Below, one piece after another: positions 1-10,035 of a stretch of 64,000 nt of DNA. Every line of letters begins with the position of its first letter. The first letter of the stretch is position 1. A program made the position numbers and the translations under genes. The stretch covers positions 3,906,001 to 3,970,000 of the forward strand of contig NC_087104.1 of assembly GCF_963855985.1 (NCBI RefSeq). The letters are read 5' to 3'. Under the pieces are notes generated by a model. That model was not told the origin of the DNA. It ran no database searches and saw only the letters and a list, made by a program, of their open reading frames with translations. The DNA comes from Ostrinia nubilalis. Taxonomy: Eukaryota; Arthropoda; Insecta; Lepidoptera; Crambidae.

Positions 1-357
1 CGTTTCATGAAAACTCACGCTAGGCCCTATTAAAGTTTTCTGAATAATTTAAGTAGGTACCTCTAAGCACCTTTAAGTAACCACCGAATGAAAACTATGA
101 TCACGGAAAAAATAGCGCTAAATAAAGCGCGAATTTTGATTGTTTCTCAGCCCTTTTTGTTTATTTGTAGTCTGCAGCATAGTAACCTAGATTATACAAT
201 ACTTAAACATTTTTGTTGCATTCTCACATAATTGAACAGCAAAAGATGCTACAATACTATAATGTTGTCATCGTCTATATAGGTATATCTACCTAAAGAC
301 CCTATTGTTACAAAGTCTCCTCTATAGATAACAAAATTATTTGTAATCTAAGGTTAT
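1..357. other. intergenic, no feature seen
   Basis: AT-rich non-coding DNA with short TAGGTACCT-like words common in lepidopteran genomes. No open frame, RNA gene or recognisable repeat was seen up to the start of the repeat element at about 358. Confidence 0.5.
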
Positions 358-476
358 CTATACTTATAATAAATCTGTAGAGAAGTCAATTCTGTACATG
401 AAATATATTTTCAAAATAACTATCAGGGGGTGATTAGTGATCGATACTAATGCAAACATGCAATCAGTAAAATTTT

Positions 477-521
477 TGTCTGTCTGTCTGTCTGTCCGTC
501 TGTCTGTCTGTCTGTCTGTCC

Positions 522-551
<30 letters not shown>
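477..551. repeat. GTCT tetranucleotide microsatellite
   Basis: About 75 bp of TGTC repeats with a few CCGTC interruptions, placed at the usual internal position of the surrounding interspersed element. An open frame of repeating SVCLSVRL residues over it is a by-product of the repeat. Confidence 0.9.
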
Positions 552-552
<1 letters not shown>

Positions 553-646
553 TGTTCCTTATAGAAACAAAAACTACTCGACGGATTTTAACGAAACTTG
601 GTACAATTATTCTTCATACTCCTGGGCAGGTTATAGTATACTTAAG

Positions 647-990
647 AATTCCCACGAGAACAGGAATTAGCGGGAAAATCCTTTTGTATGAAAAATCTAA
701 ACCGCTTACGTTAGACGCTTGAAATTTGGCATGTAGGTACCTTAGTAAACTTAAAGCTTAGTTACAACAAGGAATTCTCGAAATTCCCACGGGAACCGGA
801 ATTAGTGGGAAAATCCTTTTGTATGAAAAACCTAAACCGCTTAAGTTAGACGCTTGAAATTTGGCATGCAGGTACCTTAGTAAACTTAAAGCTTAGTTAG
901 AACAGGATATTGCAAAATTCCCACGGGAACGGGAGTTAGTTACGTTAGAAAAAATATTTGTATGAAAAAATCTAAACCGCGTAAGATAGA
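647..990 (+). repeat. 2.5 tandem units of about 134 bp inside the interspersed element
   Basis: The word AATTCCCACG starts units at 647, 782 and 916. The first two units are full (135 and 134 bp) and the third is partial. Each unit carries TTTTGTATGAAAAA and CTAAACCGC, and the two full units also carry GACGCTTGAAATTTGGCATG. The units differ by scattered substitutions, so the expansion is not brand new. Confidence 0.8.
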
Positions 991-1041
991 TGAAGGTGGT
1001 AAAACGGGATCCACGCGTACGAAGTCGCTGGCGGCCGCTAG

Positions 1042-1609
1042 TAACAAATAATTTTGTTATGTTCAACGAGATGTGCCGCGCGTGGTCCTAACTCTAGGCT
1101 GCATTTCATTTTAGCAAACCATTAGAAGGTCCCTACTAAATAATAAAATTAATGTTACATAATTTGAACTTAAATAAGAATTCCTACCCCACTTCAATTA
1201 ATAAACAGGTATTTAGCGTACTCCACGTCTAAATTTGACCTGCTCTTCTCTCTAGAGAGGCTCGTGAGTCGTAATAACGGCTCTCTACGCAGGAGAGCCC
1301 TCCCACAGCCTTTGCGAACTCTCGTATTGTGAGGACTTGCCGACGAATGGCGAAGTAAAGAGCAAGAACTGATGTACCTAATTGATTGTAAGCTTTTAAC
1401 TACATAGCTTATTTGGATTTCTACTTTCCGACATTTTCAAATTTTGTCATTATTATGAACTACTACGGGCGTAAGTTAATGTAGTTTTGAAATCAAATGT
1501 CAGTTTAATGACTCTACATAAAGTAATCTTGAAGTCAAAACCTCCTACTAATTTTTGGATGACCAATTAAAAAATATTTTTGTAGTGGAGAAATGGTACT
1601 AAGTAAAAG
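1042..1609. other. intergenic, no feature seen
   Basis: Non-coding. The only structure noted is a 7-bp stem near 1281-1301 (GGCTCTC/GAGAGCC). No gene or known repeat was recognised. Confidence 0.4.
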
Positions 1610-2136
1610 CAGGCCTGTTCATCTCCGCGAGTTTACATCGAAAACAAAACACCCACGATGGCCCACCTACAGGATACTATTCGACAAGGCCTTACATACG
1701 AGCGAACATTGACTCACGCACGCGTATTCTTGTGTATGATGGAAGAAAATAAAGAAAATGGTGTACTAAATACTGTGCAGTATTTAATTGCCTAAATAAT
1801 AATAAAAACACAGAATGTACTTTTTTAAGTTGCCTCAAGACACTGAGAGGTAAATAAGTAGTTAATATTATTCATGATAATTCATGCTAAATCATGTATT
1901 TCCTCATTCCTCCGCCATTTTCCGCAGTTTGGCACCTCACGTCACATCATTTTACCGAAGTCAACCCTATAGCTTCGGCGCAGTGCCGATCACTGACGTT
2001 TGTTAACAAAATAGTGCTTGACTCTTGAGACAGGCTAAATTACACCATATTGTTAATGACATTGAGCATACAATTTTTTAAATACCTTCGCGAAGTAAAA
2101 CTTCTGTACGTAGTACTTATTATTATTCTGTGGTAA
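1610..2136 (+). repeat. unclassified 0.53-kb interspersed repeat, copy 1
   Basis: This 527-bp block starts CAGGCCTGTTCATCTCCGCG and ends in a TTATTATTATTCTGTGGTAA tail. It matches 14214-14743 in the same orientation over its full length with only scattered substitutions and small indels. No coding capacity, terminal inverted repeats or target-site duplication was seen. It could be a non-autonomous transposon or a solo terminal repeat; I cannot name the family. Confidence 0.75.
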
Positions 2137-3729
2137 AAGCTCGTTTGTGATTGTAGTGATATTTTAACTTTGCATTTATGAATGTAGTAAGTTAAGTACC
2201 TACTTAGGTAGTTATTTTCACAGTTTAGTTACAAAATTAAAGGCTCAACTTAATTTCCCGAAAAGAAATATGACTCTACGTTGAATCATTTTTTCAATTG
2301 ACTTGTGTTGCTGTTGATCGTACTCTGAGGAGTTGATAATATTTAGTAGTTATGTACTTAGGTACATAGTCTTACACATATACAAGCATCAGATCGAATT
2401 TCAGGCTGAAGGGAGACTATTAAAATTTATTAAGAGGATTAATCTAGCTGTGGCCTAGCAGTCCTGGGACTAATGACTACATGAGAAAATTCTTAGAAAT
2501 GATCACTTTAACTATGTGTGTCATCATCATCATCATCAGTCATCCCATACTACGAGTAATACCTATGGAATAATGTAGCTGCCTAATGGTAAATACTGTT
2601 TCATATTTTAATTTTTAACCATTATTAGGTACCCATTTTTATCTACATCAGACTATGTTTATTTACAAAATATTACTTATATGCCTTAGCCTTAATCCCG
2701 TCTATTGTAGTTTTGATGATAAAGTCTTTAATAAAATCAAATGTTGGAGATGAAGCTAAACTATCGTAAATGAGATATTCCGTAAGGAGTTTTCATTACC
2801 CAAAACTATCTTTACACTTTCTGACCTCGCTTAATTAAAGACAATAATCCAACGTAATAACTTGTTATTACAAGGTACATTTTCACCAGGTTATTGGGAT
2901 TCTACGGCGTTTTAATAAACAAAAGGATTTAATCAAAATTAATTCATTTACAATCTACATTGTTGTCCCTTTTGAGGATCAGCGAAAACAATCAAGGGCC
3001 ATGAAATCCTTCAGCCAGTTAATTTTCTAATTAACAAAGGGGTGAATCTACTGTAGGTACTAATACATAATAAATTAAATTCTACATTAATTATTGTGTA
3101 TTAGAGACTAAATAATGGTTATTTATTGACGAATATAAATGAACTGAATCTTAGCTTTGCTAACTTAAGAACTACTATTGGATAAAAATGAATATTCTGC
3201 ATTTTAGTAATTCGTTAACCAAAAACTATTAATTCAATAGGTACTTTAAATAGAAAAGAAGGTCAAATAATTATTTTCCCTCATATAATGTTATTCTCTC
3301 ATAGTGGTTCATTGACACAATTTTATTCGCCTCCATATTTTTCTCGTTCTGAAAATGCCATGCCACCTCAATCTGATGCTTCCGCACCGTCCCAATACCG
3401 TGTTATTATCACTAATCCCCTATATAGGTCGGTCTTTGTTCGGAAAGGCGCGAGAGGGATAAGCTCGGTTCATCAGCGCCTTTGAGTCACAAATCTGTCG
3501 TAGAGGTCACCCTCCCGGGTCAAAAGGGAACGAGCCAGTTTTTGTGTGACGGTTAAGTTAGACGTTATTCAAATAGGTAATGTAGAATGAGGTCACGCGG
3601 TTTCGCTATATGGATGATATTTCTTATGCTCAGTGTAGGTCTTGTTTAAGAAAATTAAACATCAAATTCTTTACTTGTTGCTTCTAATCTAAACTTGCTG
3701 CTTTTATAATGAAAACACTAGATTAGATT
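2137..3729. other. intergenic, no gene recognised
   Basis: AT-rich sequence with a short CATCAT microsatellite near 2522. Around 3405-3470 there is a more GC-rich patch with a CTATATAG TATA-like word, which could be a promoter or a repeat remnant but carries no convincing reading frame. Short open frames here have no recognisable protein features. Confidence 0.4.
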
Positions 3730-3792
3730 CGTTCGTTCGTTCGTTTCAGCCGAAAGACGTCTACTGCTGGACAAAGGCCTCTAGATTAGATT
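3730..3792 (-). repeat. RTE-type LINE 3'-tail fragment
   Basis: A GTTC microsatellite followed by TTTCAGCCGAAAGACGTCTA and CTGCTGGACAAAGGCCT. This is the reverse complement of the widespread lepidopteran RTE LINE 3' end, seen in + orientation at 35306-35427 and in longer form at 53598. Only the tail is present. Confidence 0.55.
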
Positions 3793-3982
3793 ATGGATTA
3801 GAATTCCCTGCCTGCTGCTATCTTTCCCGAACACTATAATCCGGGCCTTTTCAACTTTTCAAGGCGAGAGTGAATAGGCATTAGGCACTTACAGGGCAGG
3901 TAATGTACCATCCTGCAAGACCATCCTAGACTCTACAGGTACGATTGCGGTGAAATGCAATGCCTTGTTCTGCATAAAAGAG

Positions 3983-3994
3983 AATATTGAATTT
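3983..3994. repeat. left target-site duplication of the 6-kb LINE
   Basis: AATATTGAATTT, repeated exactly at 9963-9974. The two copies bracket a 5968-bp segment that ends on the 3' side in an A-rich tail, as expected for target-primed reverse transcription. Confidence 0.85.
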
Positions 3995-4070
3995 TCTTAT
4001 CTTATTTTAGGGCCGCGCATGGGCGCAGTGCACGTCGACCCATTGGGATCTTTTGTGCTTCCCTATACCT

Positions 4071-7000
4071 TTATCCCCCCTCATCCACAAAGATCCTATC
4101 CATATAGTGGATCAAGTGCTTGGGTGAGAAGGACGTATATTCTTCTGGTGTCGGATAAGCCGACCCCAGGAGACCCATTCTAGTTCTGGCTAGCGCGTCA
4201 CATTCGCAGAGTAGGTGTTTCATGGACTCCGCATGTTCTCCACATGCTCGACAGCTGTCATCCGTAGTTAGGCCCATTTTGTGGAGCATGTGGTTTGTAG
4301 TGTAGTGTCCTGTTAGCGCACCCGTGATCACTCGGGCTTGCCTTCTGTTTCCATTGAGTATGAGCTTTTCCCATGATCTTGTGTTTCCAACTAGGAATAG
4401 TTTGGAGTGGCTCATGCCGTTGGAGCTTTCCCATTCAGCTCTGTGCTTCCTGGATGTATATTGCCTCATGGCCATGTGTACAGTGCTTATAGATAAGGGC
4501 ACTATCGGCTCTGGCCCAATAGGTGCCGCCTCTGACCCTTGTCTCGCTAGACTGTCGGCTCTCTCATTGCCTTCGATTCCAGTATGTCCAGGTACCCACA
4601 TGAGGGTCACCCTGTTGTGCCTTCCAAGTTTATTCAGTGCCAAGATTGCCTCCAAAACGAGTCTGGATCCAACCCTCACTGAGGCAATGGCTTTGAGTGC
4701 TGCCTGACTGTCACTTAATATGTAAATGTCACGCTTTTTATGCGCCTGTTCTATATTCCTTACTGCGCACATGATTATAGCATAGGTTTCAGCTTGAAAC
4801 ACTGTTGCAAACCTCCCTAAGCTTTCACTGTGCTCAGATTGTTTGGAGTAGACGCCCGCTCCTGTTCCTGAGTTCATCTTGGAGCCATCAGTATACCAGA
4901 TCTGGCTGTCTTGTTGACGTTTTGGTCCTCTTTTCCAGTCTTCCCTTGTTGGTATAGACACTTTAAAATCCTTGCTAAACATGTACCTAGGCTGCATTGT
5001 ATCACAACCCATGTCCATTATTGCATCTAATTGAGGATCGCTCCCCATCCTTGTGTGCTTGGTGCAAGGTTTGGATGTACTCCAAAGTCCCGCCCCCTTC
5101 AGTCTGTGCAGCGCCTTCCTTGCATCTACTTCTAGCGCCAAGTGCAGTGGGGGCAATCCCAGAATAATTTCCAATGCTGCAGTTGGCGTAGTTCTAAACG
5201 CACTCGTTATTGCTAGGCATGCAGTTCTTTGCAATTTGCCCAGTGCCGTTCTGCACGTCTGTAACCTAATTCTAGGCCACCAGACAATGCTGCCATAAAG
5301 TATTATTGGTCTCACCATAGTTATATAGATCCACCTCATCACTCTGGGACTAAGTCCCCATGCCTTCCCGTATGCACCACGACACATTCCCAGCACTCTC
5401 ATAGCCTTAGCTATGACCGTATCTTGGTGTTTACGCCATGTAAGTTCCTTATCTAGGATTACCCCTAGATATTTCACTTCATTGGTCCAGGTTATTTGCT
5501 TACCATAAAGGTAGAGATGTCCTAGCCCTGTTGTATTTCTCATTTTTGTAAATGCAATCGCATTCGTTTTTCCCGGATTCACCGACAGGTGGTTTTTGTC
5601 ACACCACTCTTCCAGTGTGTTGAGGGCTCTTTGCATGATGTCTGTCACAATAGTTGGGAACTTGCCCCTTACCATAATTACCAAATCATCTGCATATCCA
5701 ACCGTGTAGAGTGGTCCTTTGTTTAGTTTCACAAGTAGTGAGTCCACGACCAGGCTCCATAGCAAGGGTGAGAGTACCCCCCCTTGCGGGCAGCCCTTGA
5801 CAGTCCTTACACTCATGCACTCTCCTTGCAGTTCTGATTGAATAATCCTGCCTTTAAGCATACAGTCTATCCACCGGCATAGAGGTAGTGGTACCCCGTG
5901 GTCAGAAGCAGCAGCTCCTATAGAGCAGAAGGTAGTGCGGTCAAATGCCCCCTCTATGTCGACAAATGTCCCAACAGTAACCTCCCTACTCTCAAGAGCC
6001 GCCTCCGCCCTGCCGGTTACATAGTGTAGCGCAGTTTCTGTAGATTTCCCTGCCTGGTATGCACATTGAAGCTCATGTAGAGGAAATCTTTTTAGTGGTC
6101 CTTGTCTTATGTACTTATCTACAAGTTTTTCAAGCGATTTGAGAAGAAAAGATTGTAGACTTATTGGCCTATATGCCTTAGGGTCGTTGTAATCCGGTCT
6201 ACCTGGTTTAGGTATAAAGATCACTTTGACTTCTCTCCATACCTTAGGTATGTATCCAAATGCTATGCAGGCCTTGTATAACCTGCATAGATGAGGAGTC
6301 AGAATGGAGATTCCTTGCTGCAAGAGAATTGGGTAGATCGAATCTGGGCCTGGTGCCTTGTATGGTTCAAAGCTCCCGATTGCCCATCTCACCTTAGTCT
6401 CATCCACTACTCTCTTAGCCGTAACCCAGTCGAGCTTGTTTGTTGTTCTATTTTGTTCCTCCACGCTGATTGGATCTTGATCATCGTTTAGGACCTGTGA
6501 TTCAGGAAAGTGCGTTGCTATCATTGTTTTCAACGTATCTTTGCCTGCTTCCGTATATCCCCCCCTCTCACTCCATACTGTAGTGAGTGGGTTCGCTTTG
6601 GTTGTTGACATGGCCTTTGTTAGTCTCATGCCCTCGGGAACTGAGTTGATCATCTCACAATGATCCCTCCATGCCTTCCTCTTTGCCTTTCGCACCGCTT
6701 TGCTATACTCCGTCAGTGCTCTTCTATACTCTGTAAAGTCATTCCTAGCTCTTGCTATATTGAACGCCTTTCTTGTCTCCCTTCGTAAGAGGGCTATTTC
6801 CTTGGTCCACCATGGAAGTTTCTTCGATCCCGCCTCGCGTTCCGGGCAGTTATCCCTCCAGGCAGTCTTCAAGGCATTGGTAATTCGATCAGCGTCAAAC
6901 TCTATTTCAAGCACAGAGTTGAGTTTGCATTTTGGTTCACTAAGTTCCGTCCTTAGGTCCCGTTTGAAGTCTTCCCAATCAGTGTTCCTGGGATTCCTTC

Positions 7001-7715
7001 TTTTAATTGCGTCCTTTCTTATAGGAGCATTATACTTAAAGCATATATAGTTATGGTCAGACAATGATATCTCGTCCGAAACATACCAGTTAGTGATTTT
7101 CCGGACTGCCTTCTTACATGCAAGCGTCAGGTCAATCACCTCTGCCCTCCGGGCATTGAAGAATGTAGGTTTGTTACCCTTGTTAATAATATGTGTTTCA
7201 GAACTCACCAGAAAATCCAGTAACCTCTCTCCTCTGGCGTTGTTGTTTGAGCTGCCCCACACAACATGATGAGCATTCGCATCGCAGCCAATGATGGTTT
7301 CCAGATCTTCTTGGTTGCCGTGTTGTATCAGATCCTGCATTTGCCTTGACACAGGATCTGCCTTTTCATATGGGAGATATGCCGATGCCACTATCACTCC
7401 TCGCAAATCCCCCTCCCTTTGGATCTTCACTGCTGTGAGATCCCTGTAAGAAAACCTGGATAGAGGAATCGCACTTATCCCATTTCTGACATAAATGCAA
7501 GTCCTCGTATCATTAGTAGAACAATTATATATTAATATTCCACCTGTGCCGCCGAGTCCTTTCACCTCACCTTTGTACAGGTAGGGCTCTTGGATTAAGG
7601 CGATATCATATCTTTTGACCTTGAGCTCTCGTGCCATGATGGCAGTCGCCGCTTTGCAGTGATGCAGATTAATTTGAACGCACCTTAAACCCCCGAAGAG
7701 AGCTGCAGACGTCAA
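4071..7715 (-). CDS. LINE ORF2 polyprotein: APE endonuclease, reverse transcriptase, RNase H
   Basis: This ORF encodes the enzymes for target-primed reverse transcription; the product would act in the nucleus on its own RNA. Length is about 1214 aa, unbroken. The APE endonuclease domain occupies roughly residues 10-235 (QINLHH at 14, QEPY near 42, GCDANAH near 142, SLSDHN near 216). The reverse transcriptase occupies about 420-720 (DIEGAFD near 584, CPQGGVLSP, YADD near 672). RNase H covers 930-1060 (YTDGSK near 939, SDSQAA near 999, PGHTGIEGNERAD near 1041). A C-terminal CxxCx8HxxxC motif (CRACGEHAESMKHLLCEC) lies near 1150. No ATG sits at the front: the frame opens at TTG in a TTGA overlap with the ORF1 stop, and the next in-frame ATG (7637) is already inside the endonuclease, so translation probably uses coupling or a -1 shift. 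Confidence 0.93.
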   Translation of the reverse strand: MTSAALFGGLRCVQINLHHCKAATAIMARELKVKRYDIALIQEPYLYKGEVKGLGGTGGILIYNCSTNDTRTCIYVRNGISAIPLSRFSYRDLTAVKIQREGDLRGVIVASAYLPYEKADPVSRQMQDLIQHGNQEDLETIIGCDANAHHVVWGSSNNNARGERLLDFLVSSETHIINKGNKPTFFNARRAEVIDLTLACKKAVRKITNWYVSDEISLSDHNYICFKYNAPIRKDAIKRRNPRNTDWEDFKRDLRTELSEPKCKLNSVLEIEFDADRITNALKTAWRDNCPEREAGSKKLPWWTKEIALLRRETRKAFNIARARNDFTEYRRALTEYSKAVRKAKRKAWRDHCEMINSVPEGMRLTKAMSTTKANPLTTVWSERGGYTEAGKDTLKTMIATHFPESQVLNDDQDPISVEEQNRTTNKLDWVTAKRVVDETKVRWAIGSFEPYKAPGPDSIYPILLQQGISILTPHLCRLYKACIAFGYIPKVWREVKVIFIPKPGRPDYNDPKAYRPISLQSFLLKSLEKLVDKYIRQGPLKRFPLHELQCAYQAGKSTETALHYVTGRAEAALESREVTVGTFVDIEGAFDRTTFCSIGAAASDHGVPLPLCRWIDCMLKGRIIQSELQGECMSVRTVKGCPQGGVLSPLLWSLVVDSLLVKLNKGPLYTVGYADDLVIMVRGKFPTIVTDIMQRALNTLEEWCDKNHLSVNPGKTNAIAFTKMRNTTGLGHLYLYGKQITWTNEVKYLGVILDKELTWRKHQDTVIAKAMRVLGMCRGAYGKAWGLSPRVMRWIYITMVRPIILYGSIVWWPRIRLQTCRTALGKLQRTACLAITSAFRTTPTAALEIILGLPPLHLALEVDARKALHRLKGAGLWSTSKPCTKHTRMGSDPQLDAIMDMGCDTMQPRYMFSKDFKVSIPTREDWKRGPKRQQDSQIWYTDGSKMNSGTGAGVYSKQSEHSESLGRFATVFQAETYAIIMCAVRNIEQAHKKRDIYILSDSQAALKAIASVRVGSRLVLEAILALNKLGRHNRVTLMWVPGHTGIEGNERADSLARQGSEAAPIGPEPIVPLSISTVHMAMRQYTSRKHRAEWESSNGMSHSKLFLVGNTRSWEKLILNGNRRQARVITGALTGHYTTNHMLHKMGLTTDDSCRACGEHAESMKHLLCECDALARTRMGLLGSAYPTPEEYTSFSPKHLIHYMDRIFVDEGG

Positions 7716-9211
7716 ATTCTGTCCCCGAGCTCGGTCTCCTCATCCGCGGAGATATCATACTCCAGCGGCGAGGACCGTCCCAGGTCCAGGTCAGCTATGG
7801 CCTCCAGCGAGCCTATGGATGCGGGAGACAGAGCGGCAGCAGGTTCATCTACCACCAGCTTCTCCCCCGCACCCCCAGTCCCCCCGGATAGCCCTTCACT
7901 CGCACTAGGTCCCGCTATTGGTTCCAAGGCCTGCTCCTCTGTCCGCGGGCAGTCTTCCGGGACCGCCACCGCATCCCCACGCTGTTCAGCCGTCACACTG
8001 GTACTGACCGGTTCATCCCCACGCCTTACATCGTACTCGAGAAGCTTGAAGATGCTCCGGTCAATCCCAGTGTTCAGGATGTACTGGCGGTCTCTGATGT
8101 ACGCCGCAGAGGCCTCGTCCATCAGGACGATTCTCCTGACCGTCATCCCCTCTACAGTGGAGCCAACAATGCTCCAGTTCGAGGTCTTCAGGCTCGGATG
8201 CAACCTCTGCAGCAACCTCATGACCCGCCCTGTGTCCTGCCTCGTGACGTTCCTGGATTTCCAGGCCATCTTCACCGGCTTTGGGAGGTTCTTAGCATCT
8301 ACCACCCTAAGCTCCACACCATTGACGGCAGTGCCATCAAGTGTGCGAAGCCACTTCATTGAGCTCTCCCCCTCACACCTGAAGAGAATCGCTCCTGACT
8401 TCAGGTTTCCCATGCTGACGACGGGGATGGGATCCGGCGTGATCTCCAGTTTATCAAAAATGATACCCTGAAGCGCCAGATACTCCTCCTCGCCTAGCCA
8501 GGTCCCTGGAAAGTCCTTAGCGGTGATCGCCATCTTATAGATGTTCAGAGCCGCGGCATAGGACTGAGTTTCCTCAGTCTTAGCACGCTTGGCGCTGACC
8601 AACACTTGGCTCTCTCCGCTGATCTCCCTCGCCCTTTTAATCCGGTCTGCCGTTGAGGTGGCGTCCTCAGCCTGTTGCCTCCGCAACTCAGCCTTCACCC
8701 TCCTCTGGCATCCCGACCGCTTTTTGCGCCTCCTTCTTCCCTGCAGATCGCCGCCCTCCGCTGCATTAAGCGCAGTGCCACTGGTGTTACCCTGCGGCCC
8801 TAGCGCCTCACGCACATCAGGCAGTCGCTGCTCGGGTGGTGCACTGTGTGGAGCCACACTGCCAGAGCCGCCCCCCTGGTTCAGGCCGCCCTCGCTTCGC
8901 ACAACGAGACCCCGTGGGTTCTCAGCGCTCCGCTTAGGTGCCCGCCCCATGTGGGGAGCATTCCCCGACGGTGCCACGCCACTCCCTGCACCTGGTGCGC
9001 CCTCCACTTCACCTTTCGGTGCCTTTATCCCTTTCGGGACCTTTGGCCCTCCCAATTTGGTCTGGCCCCTGCTGCCTCCTGCAGCTCCTCCAACACGCAA
9101 TTGCTTGCCCCCCCCAGAATACGTAGGGCAGCCTGAGCGATGCTCAGGGAGGGATTCTCCAGCCTTGCTGGTACCCTCCTGGGGTAAATCAATTTTTGCC
9201 TTTGCGCTCAT
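7712..9211 (-). CDS. LINE ORF1 RNA-binding/Gag-like protein (DUF4780-like)
   Basis: This is the nucleic-acid-binding partner of the LINE, expected to package its RNA. The chosen ATG at 9211 gives 499 aa; the frame stays open to 9268 but only through a GTG. The first 170 residues are low-complexity and rich in G, P and S, followed by a basic stretch (GRRRRKKRSG) that could act in RNA binding or nuclear import. From about residue 220 a compact domain follows (KDFPGTWLGEEEYLALQ ... AVNGVELRVVDAKNLP) that resembles the insect DUF4780/RRM-like domain of LINE ORF1 proteins. No CCHC zinc knuckle is visible. The tail is acidic (SADEETELGDRI). The stop overlaps the start of ORF2 by four bases. Antisense open frames over this GC-rich region are shadows. 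Confidence 0.85.
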   Translation of the reverse strand: MSAKAKIDLPQEGTSKAGESLPEHRSGCPTYSGGGKQLRVGGAAGGSRGQTKLGGPKVPKGIKAPKGEVEGAPGAGSGVAPSGNAPHMGRAPKRSAENPRGLVVRSEGGLNQGGGSGSVAPHSAPPEQRLPDVREALGPQGNTSGTALNAAEGGDLQGRRRRKKRSGCQRRVKAELRRQQAEDATSTADRIKRAREISGESQVLVSAKRAKTEETQSYAAALNIYKMAITAKDFPGTWLGEEEYLALQGIIFDKLEITPDPIPVVSMGNLKSGAILFRCEGESSMKWLRTLDGTAVNGVELRVVDAKNLPKPVKMAWKSRNVTRQDTGRVMRLLQRLHPSLKTSNWSIVGSTVEGMTVRRIVLMDEASAAYIRDRQYILNTGIDRSIFKLLEYDVRRGDEPVSTSVTAEQRGDAVAVPEDCPRTEEQALEPIAGPSASEGLSGGTGGAGEKLVVDEPAAALSPASIGSLEAIADLDLGRSSPLEYDISADEETELGDRI

Positions 9212-9962
9212 GTTGGTTATTGGGGATATTTTTGAAACCCGTGATGCCTCCCCTAGCACCACTGCCACACTTTTTGCTCAGATTTTCCATCGCATGGCTT
9301 GTGGTAGCCGGTTGTGGTTATACCGCCACTGTTCGGTTGGGTCCTTTCTGTGTCCATCCAAGGCCGCCCGCGCCTCCTCAACCTCTGGTTGGTTAATGGT
9401 TATACCGCCATTGATTCGGTAGCTTAGGACTTTTGTTTCAGCAGCGGTCCCTATAAAAGTTCGCTGCTATGACTCATCTATCATCAGGTTACAGCGCTTT
9501 TTCTTGGGGGTATACCACGCCATTGGCTCCCCAGCACCCTTCAAGATGAGCTGCCCGATTTCTGCATCCCGGTGGCATCAGGCCTGCCCCCTGAGAATGG
9601 ACCCTCAGAGTGTGACCTAGGTGCAGGAGGTCATTCTACCATCTACCATCATCTTTTTGATGATAGACACGCAAGGACATGACCTCGACATCCCGGCGGT
9701 ACTCCGACAGAAGGTTTCCGTTACGTCTATTTCATAAGGAATTAGACCAATAGCAGGGCGGCAACCACGTGCAGGACAATCCTTCAGTCTTGCCTTGAGG
9801 ATCTTCACGACCGTTGCGCTCTCCCTCAAGACCATTCGCCTCCTCACCCGCAGTGATGCGGATAAGGAAGGCCAGCATCTATACTAGACAAGCAGCATAG
9901 CAGAAGCAAAGTGCAAGTTAGGCAACGCAACTATTAAAGCATAGACAGTGACCCGCCCCAAC
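9212..9962 (-). other. 5' UTR / probable internal promoter of the LINE
   Basis: Sequence between the 5' target-site duplication and the ORF1 start. It contains two related segments built on GGTTATACCGCCA (near 9318 and 9399). As in other full-length LINEs the internal promoter would lie here, but no promoter motif was proven. A 76-codon open frame (9847-9617) has no recognisable features and is treated as chance. Confidence 0.5.
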
Positions 9963-9974
9963 AATATTGAATTT
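9963..9974. repeat. right target-site duplication of the 6-kb LINE
   Basis: AATATTGAATTT, identical to 3983-3994; marks the 5' end of the element. Confidence 0.85.
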
Positions 9975-10035
9975 AGTTTTTGTCCTTGATTTGAGATTGG
10001 CTTTGTCTGGCTTTATTATGTAAAGATGAACTATA

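Larger units (their letters stand above)
358..1041 (+). repeat. microsatellite-associated interspersed element (MINE/Helitron-like), copy A
   Basis: The element begins with a TATACTTATAATAAATC-type end, carries a GTCT microsatellite, then a conserved body (AAACTACTCGACGGATTT, AACGAAACTTGGTAC), and ends in a GGATCCACGCGTACGAAG ... GCGGCCGC block. A reverse-complement relative of the body lies at 52243-52557. The GCGGCCGC/ACGCGTGGATCC end recurs in the opposite orientation at 39937. This layout fits the microsatellite-associated repeats described from Lepidoptera. Assignment to Helitrons is inference, and the outer ends are approximate. Confidence 0.6.
3995..9962 (-). mobile_element. full-length APE-type LINE (LOA/I-like) with two ORFs
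   Basis: A complete non-LTR retrotransposon on the - strand, bracketed by a perfect 12-bp target-site duplication. In sense order it holds a 5' UTR of about 750 bp beginning GTTGGGGCGGGTC, ORF1 (9211-7712), ORF2 (7715-4071) overlapping by four bases, and a short 3' UTR ending in an A-rich tail. ORF2 combines an APE endonuclease, reverse transcriptase, RNase H and a terminal cysteine/histidine motif. Retention of RNase H suggests the LOA/I/Outcast side of the Jockey superfamily. Both frames are intact, so the copy could be young. Clade placement is by motif content only. Confidence 0.9.

Noticed and set aside
437..670. A 77-codon frame rich in SVCLSVRL repeats
   Set aside because: Generated by the GTCT microsatellite of an interspersed repeat.
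7797..9422. Long + strand open frames over LINE ORF1
   Set aside because: Antisense shadows of a GC-rich coding region; the - strand frame has the domain signal and ORF2 coupling.
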